DNA of 64,000 nt from Limnomonas spitsbergensis (lineage: Eukaryota; Chlorophyta; Chlorophyceae; Chlamydomonadales), in NCBI GenBank assembly GCA_037349105.1, contig JAYJMM010000111.1, forward strand, positions 310,001 to 374,000, read 5' to 3'. A model generated the notes under the pieces. The model saw nothing but the letters and a program-made list of their open reading frames with translations, was not told the DNA's origin and did no database searches. A program made the translations under genes and the position numbers. Shown one piece after another: positions 35,072-45,416 of the stretch (position 1 is the first letter of the stretch; the number at the start of each line of letters is the position of its first letter).

Positions 35072-37302
35072 CATGTTCAGGATCCCGAACACTGGTTTAT
35101 GTCAGAAGGCCGTTGTTGACAGCTGGTCAACCCTGCCTTCACTTCACTATCGCTCAGCTTCCAGGTTGATTCAATGGTCCCTTAAAGATCACCCCCCCCC
35201 CCACACACACACACACACACGCACCTCTTATATGGTAAGGCTCTTAAATACTGGTTTCTGCCCGACGGCCGTTGTTGACAGCTGGTCAACCCTGCCCTCA
35301 CTTCACTATCCCTCAGCTTCCAGGCCCATTCAATGGTCCCTTCGTGATCATTCCCCCCCCCCCCCCCCCCCACACACCTTTTCTATGGTAACGCTCCCAA
35401 ACACGGGTTGATCCAGCCACGGGTTGATCCAACGGCCGCTGTTGACAGCTGCAGCGAGTTGCCCCCACTCAAACAGCTGGGAGTCTCGGGCCTAGGGGTG
35501 GGCAAGGGGCACATAAACCAGTGTTGATTCAGCTACAATTCAGCTACAAACCGGCAAATTGTAAGCTATAATTCAGCTTTGTCCTGGCCTGAAGCCGAGG
35601 GTCCTTGTGCAAAGCATGCACATTGCATGGTGGCCTGGCCCGCCCGCTGCAGGCCTGTCAAAATTTGGTCCCAATCGGCCCGGTGATTGCCTCACAGTGG
35701 GTTGCCATAGGTGAGATCTGGTGCGCAGTTGCGCACATAAATATACACGGCTCTGGCCCTAGCTGAACTCCAGATTGAAACGACGCCAAAGCCAGGGATT
35801 GGTCTTTATCCCACAGTAGCAAGTATATCGTATTTTGGCCCCTGACCCTTATCAGCCATGTTGCCTATATACAACGGCTGTCCTGACCACATTTCGGCAC
35901 CGATTACCCCGGCTTCTGACTTGTTAGAAAGATTGTGATTAGGCTATACATTACACGTTATACGGTCAGGGTCGGAAGTTAACCAAAAGCATAACCACGC
36001 ACAGCAAGGCGGCGGACAACGGGTGAACAACCTGCCATCCAGGTGAAGCATGAACACATGGGGCCGCACCTATCATCCAAAGCTCTGATGGGAAGCAGCG
36101 GTGTGGCTGCGCCAATCAATCCTACAGCCCAGGACCCTACAACTCACAAACCCTATCAGAGGCCATCGGGCTACTTGGCTCAGCTGCCTGCAGTGTTCCG
36201 TTTTCCATCAACGATGCCACCTTTGCCGGGCCGCTCGCAGCCGCCCAGGGTCCAATTGGGCCGGCTGGCGGCCGGCAGCCTAAGCAGCATGGCTGGCCAG
36301 GCCTGGGGTGTCTGGCCGAAGGCCAGAGTGTAGCTGATATGTAGCTGAGTCACGAAAAAAGAGGGGCTGGCCGCCTGCCTTGCAGACATTGTGCACATTG
36401 CCCCATGGGCCTCCCCACCTGAATGGTGCCCAGCAACTGCTACATAGGCCAGGTTTCTTTTTACCCTGCGTGTCAAGAAAGCCCCTCCATTCCCCCAGGG
36501 GCCTCCCCACCTGAATGAAAGTATCAAGCAACCGCTGCCTGCGCCTCAGCTCACGATTCTGCGCCTCGAGCGCCGCGGCCTGGCTTCGCTTTTCTTCCAG
36601 CACGCTCTCCAGCTCTCCAAACCTTTGGTTCCTCCTGTGCACGCGCTTGCTCCCACGCGGCTTTGAAGCTTCGTCCTCCGCGGCAGCAGCAGGCGCTGAA
36701 ACTGCAGCGGGTGGGTCAGACATGGACATCGCTGGATGGCACGCCACCGCCGGGGGAATCAACGGCGGGAGCCGAGCAGCGGAGGAGGATAGGCTGCGGC
36801 CTCCGGGCGACAGCTCCACCGGGAAGGCCGCTGACGCAGCCGCTGCGCCGGAGAGTGGCGAGGCGGTGGGGACGACGGCCGGCGGACTGCCGCCTGACAC
36901 AGCCGCTGCTGCTACTGCCGCTTGCGGCGGCCCATGCTGCCGGCTGACGAGCTCATGCAGCTGCGTCAGCGTGTGCTGCATGGGCTGCGCGCCGCCGCCC
37001 CTCTGCAGCTGGGAGCCAACCAGCTGCTCCATGCGCTGCAGTAGCGAGTGCAGCAGTTGCAGCTGCTCCTGCTGGCTGTCGTTGCTGCTGGTGTCGCTAG
37101 TGCTGCTGCCGTTGCTTTGCTGGCCCCACGGGCCCGACAGCGTGTTCAGTCCTGTGTCCGACAGCATTTGAGGCTCGAGCTCTTGCGCTGCTGAGCCCTC
37201 GAGGTCGTCGAGGAGGAGCGACAGGTCAGGGAGGACAGGCGATCCGAGCGCGTAGGGCGAGGGAGCGAACAGGTCGTGCAGGTCGTCAGCTGCTGATGAC
37301 AT
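28344..37302 (-). CDS. Leucine-zipper (bZIP-like) protein, gene A, eight exons
   Basis: Exons 37302-36511, 35491-35378, 34777-34664, 33490-33223, 32905-32811, 30824-30741, 30157-30009 and 28509-28344 keep phase throughout and give 593 residues. The N-terminus has LPDLSLLLDDL, an acidic-hydrophobic activation-like motif, then Gln/Ser/Ala-rich sequence. At the end of exon 1 a coiled coil follows a basic patch: SKRVHRRNQRF, then heptad leucines in LESVLEEKRSQAAALEAQ and on to RRRQRLLDTFIQ. The N-x7-R of true bZIP basic regions is not met, so DNA binding is uncertain. The C-terminal exons carry GKCMQYMNPQL..LPPEAWQQ, SCSLNEEQICDTLM, LLQKNMMRER and FLAMEVFFNHILDVEQMAE, all shared with gene B. I infer a transcription-factor-like nuclear protein. 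The seventh intron appears to use a GC donor. Start ATG 37302 has no better alternative. Confidence 0.75.
28712..28737. repeat. Perfect 11-bp-arm hairpin
   Basis: CTGGCATCGGC, loop TAGC, GCCGATGCCAG. It follows an A-run and lies in the last intron of gene A, next to sequence resembling the SINE-like family (28790-28870). Confidence 0.85.
29660..30005. repeat. Copies of the gene A exon-7 3' junction
   Basis: CTCTCTCGCATCATGTTYTTCTGCAGYAGRTCCAA, the end of exon 30157-30009, recurs near 29668-29705 and, more diverged, near 29790-29830. A trace is near 29925. Two copies carry a normal GT donor (GGTGAG) while the true exon has GC. Confidence 0.8.
30370..30740. repeat. About five copies of the gene A exon-6 donor junction
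   Basis: ATGACCCACCTCAGCACTCAGTTGACAGC..AGCTGATCCATCATGAGC, the end of exon 30824-30741 with its donor, recurs near 30370, 30430, 30505, 30600 and 30655 with increasing divergence. Confidence 0.8.
30951..31030. repeat. Half copy of the hAT-like MITE
   Basis: ATCAGTGCTGTGCCATTGCGCCGTAATTCAGAAATGG..CGGTCCCTTGC matches one end of 44742-44892. Confidence 0.6.
31187..31700. repeat. 23-bp minisatellite, about 22 copies
   Basis: Unit GAAGGGAATTCACTCCTGTCAAT, almost perfectly head-to-tail, with a few AAGTCACT and GGCAATTC variants. Most units contain a GAATTC. It sits in gene A intron 5, upstream of exon 30824. Confidence 0.95.
32250..32400. mobile_element. hAT-like MITE, complete with 8-bp target duplication
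   Basis: Ends CAGTGCTCTGCC and GCACAACACTG are inverted repeats; the flanks are identical 8-mers ACGCCCAT (32242-32249 and 32401-32408). An 8-bp duplication and CAGTG-type ends fit the hAT superfamily. No transposase is inside. Relatives are at 44742-44892, 30951 and 9141. Confidence 0.85.
33690..34100. repeat. 34-bp minisatellite, about 12 copies
   Basis: Unit GCAGTCAGGCACTGCTGCATGATGCCCACCACAG repeats with only a few substitutions and no unique spacers. It lies in gene A intron 3. Confidence 0.95.
34195..34663. repeat. Three copies of the gene A exon-3 donor junction
   Basis: CCGCACCCCAGATTGCCGCCTGCCACCAGAGGT, the end of exon 34777-34664 with its donor, recurs near 34205, 34355 and 34510 in ~150-bp units that also carry CAAGCC.AGC..GGCCG..GGGCTGTAGCTGAA. 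Confidence 0.88.
34820..35010. repeat. Two copies of the gene A exon-3 acceptor junction
   Basis: CATGGCGCCTGCCTCGTCCATACTTTGCATCTG (start of exon 34777 plus acceptor) reappears near 34850-34885 and 34970-35005, upstream of the exon. Confidence 0.85.
35011..35377. repeat. (CA)n tract plus two copies of gene A exon-2 sequence
   Basis: (CA)n at about 35024-35068 and 35201-35220, C-runs at 35192-35200 and 35353-35370. In between, two units (about 35070-35190 and 35226-35350) share CAGAAGGCCGTTGTTGACAGCTGGTCAACCCTGCC with exon 35491-35378. Confidence 0.8.
35580..35710. repeat. SINE-like repeat, diverged
   Basis: GGTCCCAATCGGCCCGGTG and the CTGGCC..GGCCTG core match the family; the CAGCTACAATTCAGCTAC words stand just before it. 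Confidence 0.5.
36240..36362 (-). repeat. SINE-like repeat, reverse copy in gene A intron 1
   Basis: TCCAATTGGGCCGGCTGGCGGCCGGCAG..AGCAGCATGGCTGGCCAG..GAGTGTAGCTGATATGTAGCTGAGTCACG then AAAAAAG: the A-rich end is preserved. Confidence 0.8.
36385..36445. repeat. Copy of the gene A exon-1 donor junction
   Basis: CCATGGGCCTCCCCACCTGAATGGTGCCCAGCAACTGCT duplicates the true exon-1 end at 36495-36545 (CCAGGGGCCTCCCCACCTGAATGAAAGTATCAAGCAACCGCT). Confidence 0.75.
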
Positions 37303-38349
37303 CGAGCCTCCAAATCCAGAATTGCTTATCGGAAAGTGGCGACAGCAGAGACCCCTCTATAATATTCTCTTGCTTGCCGTATGCGTGTGCAAGAGAGGTT
37401 CTCTATGCAATTGCCTATACCGGTACCTAGAACGCGGCCGACGTGCTCATGCTATAATAATATAAGGAGTACGATACCAAAACACATGACTTCTGAGGGT
37501 TCAAGTTCACGGCAGCCCGGCCGATCAGACACGCGCAATACCGTGTCATTGGGGGGTCCGACTCGTGGCGCAAAACCCTAGTGCGACCATAGAAGGTTAT
37601 ATAACATTGCTCGCCCCATAGTGAAACCTTGGGGGTGGATGGGCTGCTGATGCTGGCCCTGATTGTGCTGTGTACGCAGTAGAGAATCCCAACTTGGCCC
37701 GCAGGGTCGACCTGTCGTCCAGCAGTTCTTATTTAACCCACGGACCCTCCTCGATGATGCCGGCCTTGACCTCTTGTGATCCAGCCGTCCTTGTTTAAAA
37801 CGCGGGCCCTCCTCGATGATGCTGTCCTTGGCCCTCTCACTGCAGGTCGGGTGACTGCAGGTCAGAAGGCATGCTCCATGCCCAACTCTGGCAACTCTTG
37901 GCTGCTGGTTCACTTACGGTTCGTATTAACAAAGGCTTGACACATCACTTTCATGCTCATCCCCTCCCCCTACGCCAGATTAGTCTCGTGCACCGTGTCT
38001 CTACCACCCTCCACCCATGATTTGTTCATGGGCTCATGGCAATATATAAGATTGGCATCACTCCTCTCCTTGGCAAAAACATGCAGCTTCAAAGCTTGTA
38101 TCAGTTTCGCCACCATCACCACCCACACGTACACACTCATACCCAAACCCATACGGCCATACTCCCCCCCTACATACCCACTGTCCCGCCGCCATCACCC
38201 TCTCCTCTACCAGTCTACCATCCTTGCCGCACTCTGGGAATCGGGCATTTGCTCTCTCGGTTCCCTTGTCACCCACTGGCATTTCCCTCCTGTTGCTTTC
38301 TATGGCTGCCGGCCTCTCGTGGCCAGCCTCTCTTTCTGTTTACTTAATT
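37303..38349. other. 5' flank of gene A, no gene seen
   Basis: An AT-rich patch TATAATATTC at about 37357 and TATAATAATATAAGG at 37452 could contain the gene A promoter. The rest (37500-38349) has two ~55-bp repeated words (CAGCAGTTCTTATTTAA..CCTCCTCGATGATGC near 37720-37820). No coding exon is supported. Confidence 0.4.
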
Positions 38350-38570
38350 GACGGCTAGGATCTGGATTCTGGACGGGCTGGGGGAAGGCATCGTATTCAG
38401 CTTCAGACTTCCTTTCCTTCTTGGGGTGGTCTTTTCCTTCTCCATTTTCCGTCTGTTCCTTATCCTTTCTCCTGTAGCCATTAGTTTATGTTCCTCCCAA
38501 CCAAACAGTCGGGGGCCATGCAACCGAGCCTTTTGAGCATGGCCCAAAAGTGTAACGTCATTGACAGGTT
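38350..38570 (+). mobile_element. LINE 3'-UTR fragment
   Basis: GGCTAGGATCTGGA..GGACGGGCTG, pyrimidine-rich TTCCTTTCC..TTATCCTTTCTCCTG, then GTCGGGGGCCATGCAACCGAGCCTTTTGAGCATGGCCCAAAAGTGTAACGTCATTGAC; matches 40955-41135. Confidence 0.75.
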
Positions 38571-38917
38571 GCTCTCCCCCACTCTCACAGAAACTTTTCG
38601 TCGGCTTGCCTGTCATACACTCATTCACCAAGCCCAAATTGCTCTAAACAGGCTCACTCTCCATCTAAATGGGAGCCCCACTGGCCACTGTCCCCCAGTA
38701 CGCTCTTTCCCATGGCCATCCCCCTCTTCTACACGGACAACAATTTTGCACCACCGCCCTCCATGGATCTCAACTCCCTTGAGTTATTCCCCCTCCTAAC
38801 ATCATCGCGATGCACTACCCTATAAAGCCCTCGGCATCCCTACCTACTTACTAGCCATTCCCCTGTTCCACACTGTCCCTCTCCCTTCCTCCAAGCCAAT
38901 CTCTGCCCACTCAACAT

Positions 38918-39114
38918 CAGGGACACAGGATACGGGCCGTTTTGGCAACAAATCCCGTATCGTATTGTATGGCATCAATACAGTCCACTACGATGCACCG
39001 ACTGAAAATCCAAAATTTGAATGGAAATCCACACTATCGTATCCCGTATCGGGCCCATGTCCCGTATCGTATCGCGTCGTACCTTACTATCGTATTCCAT
39101 ATCCTGTGTCCCTG
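38918..39114. mobile_element. hAT-type MITE with 18-bp TIRs and perfect 8-bp target duplication
   Basis: Left end CAGGGACACAGGATACGG and right end CCATATCCTGTGTCCCTG are inverted repeats with one mismatch. CTCAACAT flanks it on both sides (38910-38917 and 39115-39122). The interior is packed with short GTATCGTAT/CCCGTATCG palindromic words. No coding capacity. Confidence 0.92.
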
Positions 39115-39184
39115 CTCAACATGCACTCCCATTTAATGTTGTCACAGCTGTACCCTCACCTCCTCCCCATGCATCTAACAGTCA

Positions 39185-39433
39185 AACAGAGCATCGAAGA
39201 GCGCAGCTGGAATTGATTACTGCCTTGGAGGACGTGCAGCAGGGGGTAGCCGACCCAAAACTGAGTCAGACAACGACTGCTCTGCAGCCTCTTCCCGTAA
39301 CAAAGGTGATGGCACTAGTGGAAGCAGCCTACGAGAGGGCGCAGCTGCAGATCATCGGCCTAGGGGATCCCAAAGACCCAGCCATGAAGCATAGGTCTGC
39401 GGCTGCCTACCGCCTTTCACCGACGGTCCTTTA
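39185..39433 (+). mobile_element. LINE ORF2 fragment
   Basis: The plus frame reads LPVTKVMALVEAAYERAQLQI..AMKHRSAAAYR, matching LLPVAKVLALVDAAYERAQM in the copy at 41949-42590. Truncated at both ends; a TAG ends the frame at 39434. Confidence 0.75.
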
Positions 39434-40954
39434 GGGACACCGTAGGTGAAATTGCGGGGAATAGGGGGCCGTGGGTGAATGTCAGGGTTGTAGCGGGGCG
39501 TATCTGCCGCCTGAGGGTGATGCGGGATTTCCGACGATGTAGGTCGTTTAATATACATTTGCTTTTTTGGTTTGGCGGATTTGTCCCATACGATGATGAA
39601 CGTTAAGGGAGGTTGCGTGTTTACGATTGATGTATTGATGTTTTGTTGTGTGTAATTTTTGTTTTGGCTCGCATTGTCATGTTTTGACATAGTTGTGCCA
39701 AAAGCAATGGGTGATGTGGTAATGAATTTTGCACCCTACCACAGAACAGTGCGTCAATCCACCGTTGAGGGTTTTGCCGAGCGCCGAAACCAAAAAGGTA
39801 GGACGTGTTGCATGGCCAGTCATGCTCACGCGTTCTGATTGGTACCGTAAAACCGGATAGAGTCCGTGCACCCCTGTCGAGAAGTAATACTTCAAATTCG
39901 TCGCACAGGCAAAAAGACCCTCCTCCGCGCACGCGCAGCTAGATTTTTTTTTGTACCGGAAACACTACTCTGCGCAACCCCAAAAATAGTTATTAAATAA
40001 TATTCGATTGCTCATCAACTCCGCGCACCCCCAACAATAATGAATTAATAGCAGAGTCAAACCCGTTCTACGGTATGTATAAAAAATGGCGGCTTTTGTA
40101 AAATCGACTCGCTGAAAGCCACCTTTTATTCTTTATGCGATAGCCAGGCGAAAGCAGACCAGGAAGAGGCGGCACTGAACGCGCATTGCTTCACCGCCAC
40201 ATCCCCCCCCCGGCCAGGTGCAACAGAAACGCGGCACAGTCCATGGGTTCACGCTTGCACGCTTTACACCAGGACAGGCTAGATATAAAGACGGTGTAAA
40301 TTTAGTGTAAAATGCAGGCCAGATATCTCTGACGGCGTAATTAAGGTGATTATGGACACGGTAAATTAGTCATCTCAGAGACATAAAACCGTACAAGTGT
40401 AAATTACGTGGAAAGCCATAAAATTACAGGTATAAAACCGTAGAATTACAGCCCTCGGCCGAGCTTTGGGCAGAGTGGGCCAGGTCCCGGCCAGTCTTTG
40501 GTCATCTGATGCTTAATCTTTTCGCCGTCTAGCCAAGAAAACGCTGCTGAATTGGGCCTGTCACCTTACGCTTCGTTTTTGCCACCCGATTAGCCATCGT
40601 GTGTGGCTGCTGAGTCAATCATGAGCTTCATGTCCACACGGGAAGGGCTCCACACTTGTACGGTTTGGGAAACCGTCAGGAAACCGTTTATTTGTTTTGG
40701 TGAACATTTCTTACACCTGAGTCACCCACCCGAGTACCTCTTACGGCGTAATCGCCCAGCACTGGGTGGGGTGCTCTGACTTGTGTGGAGGATATACCAG
40801 TAATAGCTTTCGTTGAGCCTTCGTCGTTTCTGAGGCCGGGGCTTCATTCCTCTTGAGTTTTTTCCCTCCAGGATTCATGTGTCCCTTAACTTTGTTTCCT
40901 CTTTCCGGGTTTTCCGGACCTACTGTCTGGTATATATGTTCTTTTCACGTTGTT
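39434..40954. other. AT-rich non-coding stretch
   Basis: No supported gene. The 39690-39932 minus frames have no recognisable domain. At 40260-40450 short words such as GGTGTAAAT, GTAAAATTA and CCGTA recur irregularly, suggesting decayed MITE sequence. Confidence 0.4.
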
Positions 40955-41138
40955 GATGGCTAGGATGTGGACGGGCTGAGGTTTCTTCGGACTGCCTTCA
41001 CATAGGGAAATGGTAGTTTTCCCGTCTGTTTCTTTTCTTTCCCCTCTATCCTTTCGTTTCTTTCCCCCCTGACCAGGAAGTCAAGCGGCCATACGGCCAA
41101 GCCCTTGCAGCGTGGCCCAGAGGTGTTAAGCCATTGAC
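40955..41138 (+). mobile_element. LINE 3'-UTR fragment
   Basis: GATGGCTAGGATGTGGACGGGCTGAGG..TTTCTTTCCCCCCTGACCAGGAAGTCAAGCGGCCATACGGCCAAGC..GTGGCCCAGAGGTGTTAAGCCATTGAC: same arrangement as 38350-38570. Confidence 0.8.
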
Positions 41139-41362
41139 CTACTCCACACTCCCCACCTGCCAACCGCCATCATCCCTCCCACTTGCCCTTTTCTCTGCTT
41201 CCACCGATCGAATTCATCCACCCCTTGGGTGGCTAGTCTCCCCCCATTGTGGTTCACCGCAAGAACACCCGTAGTCAGCGGATCTTTAGAAAAATGTCAT
41301 ATCGTTCTCCTTCTGATCCAGCAAGGAAAACCATCAGCCACAAGCCCTGCACCCTCACTTGT

Positions 41363-41496
41363 CAATAACGTTACACCTCTGGGCCCGCTCAAAGCTTGGC
41401 CGCGTGGGCGCCCAACTGTTGAGAAGGGAGTAAAGAAAGAACTAAAAGGAAGAGAAGGGGAAAGGAACAAAAGGAGAGGCCGGGAAGGCAAAGAAG
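41363..41496 (-). mobile_element. 134-bp 5'-truncated LINE insertion with 14-bp target duplication
   Basis: GCACCCTCACTTGT stands at 41349-41362 and again at 41497-41510. Between them is the reverse complement of the LINE 3' UTR ending CCCAGAGGTGTAACGTTATTG. This marks the true 3' terminus of the element. Confidence 0.92.
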
Positions 41497-41519
41497 GCAC
41501 CCTCACTTGTAAGGCAACT

Positions 41520-43025
41520 TCTTGGGCATCATTCAGCATGAGAGCGGTAGCATGCAGAAGGCCGTGCAAGGAAGACAGGCGCCTCTAGCTGCTGCGCTGC
41601 AGCGTGTCCGCCGGATGGCAGCCAAGGTGCGTCTGAGGCATCATTTGCCTGCTCGCATCCGGCTAGCGGCCACATACGCAGCGCCTGCAGGCTGCTGCCA
41701 ACTACGGGGATGTGGTCTGGGCCACCAGTCACCTCCGACCGCAACACTAACTCAAGAGCAAGCTGCAGTCCAGCTTTCCACAGCACCTGCGTTAGGCAGC
41801 AGCGCTCCCTGCGTGAGCCTCTAGTTGGTGAGTCCTGAGGAAGCTACAGATCCAACCGTTACAGCAAGATTGATGGCGCTTTGTTCTTCGCTTCCAAAAT
41901 GCAGCGGTAGCACCGGCAGCACATGAATTTCATGAAGACAGCCCACTCATGCCGGCAGATATGCAGCTGGCGCTCAGTCAGACCCCTGGAGGACGCAATT
42001 GGTGCAGTGAACTGTTGTGTGCCTTGCAGAAGTTAGAGCGGGGAGCAGCCGTCCCCAAACTGCGTCAGGCAGCGGCTGGCCTACAACTTCTCCCCGTCGC
42101 AAAGGTGCTAGCGCTAGTGGACGCTGCCTATGAGCGGGCCCAGATGGAGGTCGTCGGACGGGAAGACCATAGGGACCCCGCCACCAAACACAGGTCTGCG
42201 GCCGCCTACCACGCCTGTTTTCAGCCTAATGCAGGCGGCGTGCTGGCGCACGCCAGGAACCGCACTAGCAAAAGGGCGTGCGCTTGCATGTGCACTAATT
42301 TAAGGCTGCAACTCGGAGCGGGCAGCACAGCTAATAATAGAGGACGGCGCAGCGATCAGCAGTGTGACACACGCTACTGCCAACGGTTCTGGGCAAGGGG
42401 ACACGGCCAACATGTGGAGGATGCGCTGTATGTGTGCTTTCAGTGCCCTAGCGTGAAAGAGAGGCTGAGGGCAAGAAGTTGGGCAGGCCCCTCGAAGGGC
42501 ACCACAGACTTTCAGCAGTTGTACCAGGGCAGGCATGGGTGGGAGGCTTTGACTTTTGTTGAGGACGTGGCTGACGTTGTTGAGGGCTAGTCTGCTTTCT
42601 TATTTTTTTGCCTCCCTGGGGACTGGCTCTTTCCATTTTTGTCTCTCTCTTGCCTTCAGAGGCAGGGATCCTTCAGTCTGCCTTTTGCGTTTTCTGGAGG
42701 GTGTTTTTCTTTGCCCTTTGTGCTCCTTTCTGACTTTCCTCAAGCCTTTACTTCCTTTCCTTTTCCCTCCAAACCTGACAGGACGTCCGAGACCCAGCAG
42801 GTTGGGGGTGGAGGCCCTGGTTTTGTGCTACTTGTGGTTGGACTTTTTACAGGCTAGACTCTACAGCGGCAGGAAATACGGTTTGCCAGAACTTTTTTGT
42901 GTGTGGGTGAACTTGCTATCCTTTCTTTCCTCTAGTGCCTTCTCCCTTAACTGTCCCAGCTGACTTTTTGTTTGCCGACGTGGCCGAGCTTCTTTTCAGC
43001 ATGGCCCAGAGGTGTAACGTCAATG
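41520..43025 (+). mobile_element. LINE copy, ORF2 C-terminal part and full 3' UTR, frameshifted
   Basis: Frame 41949-42590 encodes 213 residues of the protein end: LLPVAKVLALVDAAYERAQM, KHRSAAAYHACFQ, and the zinc-ribbon-like CQRFWARGHGQHVEDALYVC..CPSVKERL. The region 41522-41824 carries related but frameshifted sequence (the YGDVVWATDHLRP block of copy 3 survives as nucleotides near 41695-41735). Stop TAG 42590; a pyrimidine-rich 3' UTR follows to GGCCGAGCTTCTTTTCAGCATGGCCCAGAGGTGTAACGTCAATG. No RT domain here. Confidence 0.8.
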
Positions 43026-45416
43026 GCTTTTAAGGCACCCATCGATACATTATATAACATCGTAAACATGAGCCTCATTAAGCCATTGCAACTTTTATCA
43101 ATGCCCTTTGTGGCAATGAAACGAGATCTCATATCGAAACCAGCGTGTCCAGACCATTGCACCTTTCTGATCAGAACGGTGCATACCCGTTCGGCCGAGT
43201 GTTCAGCAGGGGGGCTGGTAGGGGATGATCAAGCTCAATTACAGCTACCATGCACAGCCAGGACCATGGTGCAGCGTAGCTATGAAGACGCCTACTGTGG
43301 CAACAAGACAATGACATACATTTTCGACAATCTCCAATGCCGACCCCAACTGTCATAATTAAATCTCATCATTTTGGTACTCTCTAGGATCGACATATGT
43401 AAATTCTTATTCAATCGTGTTACATAGGGGTATTTACCACCACTAGTATCAGGAGGGGCCCTTGCCGATGCAAGTGATATTCGTCATGTGCACCAGACCA
43501 CCTTTGCAGGCCACTGGGCAGCCACCACCGGACTGATGGGGACCAAACCCTCAACCAGCCTCAGGCCGATTACCCAAACAACAGGGCATGCTGCGACAAG
43601 TCCCTGCCATTGTGGGCCGTATAGCTGAAGCATCATACAAATCTCTCCGACCGGTAACATGCCCTATCTTGACTCGAATCTTACCACGCGTGGCCGAGCC
43701 TTTTAGCATGGCCAAGAGGTGAAACGTCATTTACCCCATGATCATACCCCTCCCATTGCCATTAATCCGGGACTTGCAAATACGGCAGTGAAAAATGTTC
43801 ACAATCCCGCCCACTAATCAATTATGGCTTGCTCCAACTAATAAGCTCTCATACCATGAAATATTTAGTTGAAATACAGAGCCCCCCCCCCCCAATGCAG
43901 AAACTTACCAACACTCTGCAGCCGCGAGAAATTCAAATTATAGGAGTAGACACTCCCTGGTGCACACTAATAAGAGTAGAGGCACGGATTCCTCTTCACG
44001 CCCCAAACTCAGGGTGTGCTAAAGATGCCGTTGCCCCCCCTCCCCTCCCTCGGCATACGAGGTTTAACATCGGCTGATTAGCAGTAGCTCATATACATTT
44101 GCCTGGCAGTTGAACTCCCACAGATGCTTCTGTAATCAGTATAGGGACGCGCCTGGTCCCGGAGCAGGGCACTTTTGGTCTCGGAGATGGGTACAATTGG
44201 TTTCAGAGCCGGCGGGGTGGTTCTAGTTTTGAGTCATGTGTCCAGGATCACACATCACCAGCCAGAGCCTCGTTCCAGTCACTTCCTGCTGTCCTGAAGC
44301 AACAGCCGATTCTTGGCTCCTTTTACCACTTGCTGGATGATTTGGAACTCGTTAGGCATGATGGGGCTGCGGTATCGGGATGGCAGAGTCAGCATGGGGC
44401 GACAGTCATCATCAATCAGAATAGAGCTGCGGGATCAGGAGTCATAATGGTGCGGCAAAAGAAACAATCAGAGTGAGACAACTGTCAAAGAAAGGGGGGT
44501 AAGCTCAGGGGCGGTGCTCCGAATAGGACAGGCCCGGGCTAAGCAATGTTTTGGGCGCGAACAAGCCAGCAATTTATTGCGATGGAGCATCGTGACCCTG
44601 TAGTCACGTTAAGACATGGCCACATCTTTATCCAGCGTATGACATAACTAATGAGTGGGTGCCTGACGACAGATGGTTATCGACTTGCAGCGCATTATCT
44701 GCATTCACTTTGCGATGGAATGAATCCCCTTGCATTACGACCAGTGCTGTGCAATTACACCGCAATTCATAAATTGCCTAAGTAATTATGGCCCTTAGCT
44801 GAAAAAGTAGCTGCATTTGCCTTAAAATTACGGTGACTGAGACTCAGCTACGTTACTCAGCCACTGTAAGGACCGTAATGGGCACAGCACTGATTATGAC
44901 ATCAAGAGGTCACAAGTCTGCACAATGGTGACATAGGATTGTATAGGGAGAGACACGACAGCTAGCTGCAACCTTCCTACGTTAGTGTCAGTGGAACTGT
45001 GGAAACACCAAAGCAATTCAGGAATTCCTTGCGGCCTGAATTTCAAACAACTCCGATTAAGGAAGTCTGAATCGCCAGTGGATACACAGCCTTTGTCAAA
45101 GGCCAAATGCGCCTGATCTTTGGCCCCTGGCTTTAAGGGAGGTCAGAAGTAGAATTTTTTAGTGGCTACTGGCTGCGATTCATAACCAAAGTAGAAATCA
45201 AACGATTAATTCTGCAAAGCCAAGATTCAGCCGTGCGGTAACAAAAACAACAATTCAATAAGAATCGGTAGATTTTCGCTCTTCACCAAGAATTATTCCA
45301 AATGACCTTAACACAAGCCTGGTCAGAAGGTCGGAAGCTACCGGTAGCTGAAATGAAGCTTAACTGTGGATGAACCCTGGAAATACTTGCCAGCTCATGT
45401 CCCTGTGTCCCGTCAC
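43026..45416. other. Intergenic stretch downstream of gene B
   Basis: No gene seen. It holds a LINE terminus (about 43682-43730, plus), C-runs at 43884-43893, a diverged SINE-like patch (about 43490-43640) and the MITE at 44742-44892. Confidence 0.45.
44742..44892. mobile_element. hAT-like MITE
   Basis: CAGTGCTGTGCAATTAC at the left and GTAATGGGCACAGCACTG at the right are inverted repeats. The flanks ATTACGAC and ATTATGAC are a 7/8 match target duplication. Internally related to 32250-32400 (AAGTAGCTG.ATTTGCCTT, CTCAGCTACGT). Confidence 0.82.

Noticed and set aside
36515..37171. 218-codon plus-strand frame opposite gene A exon 1
   Set aside because: Shadow of the Ser/Ala/Gln-rich minus-strand exon, which carries the zipper and homology to gene B.
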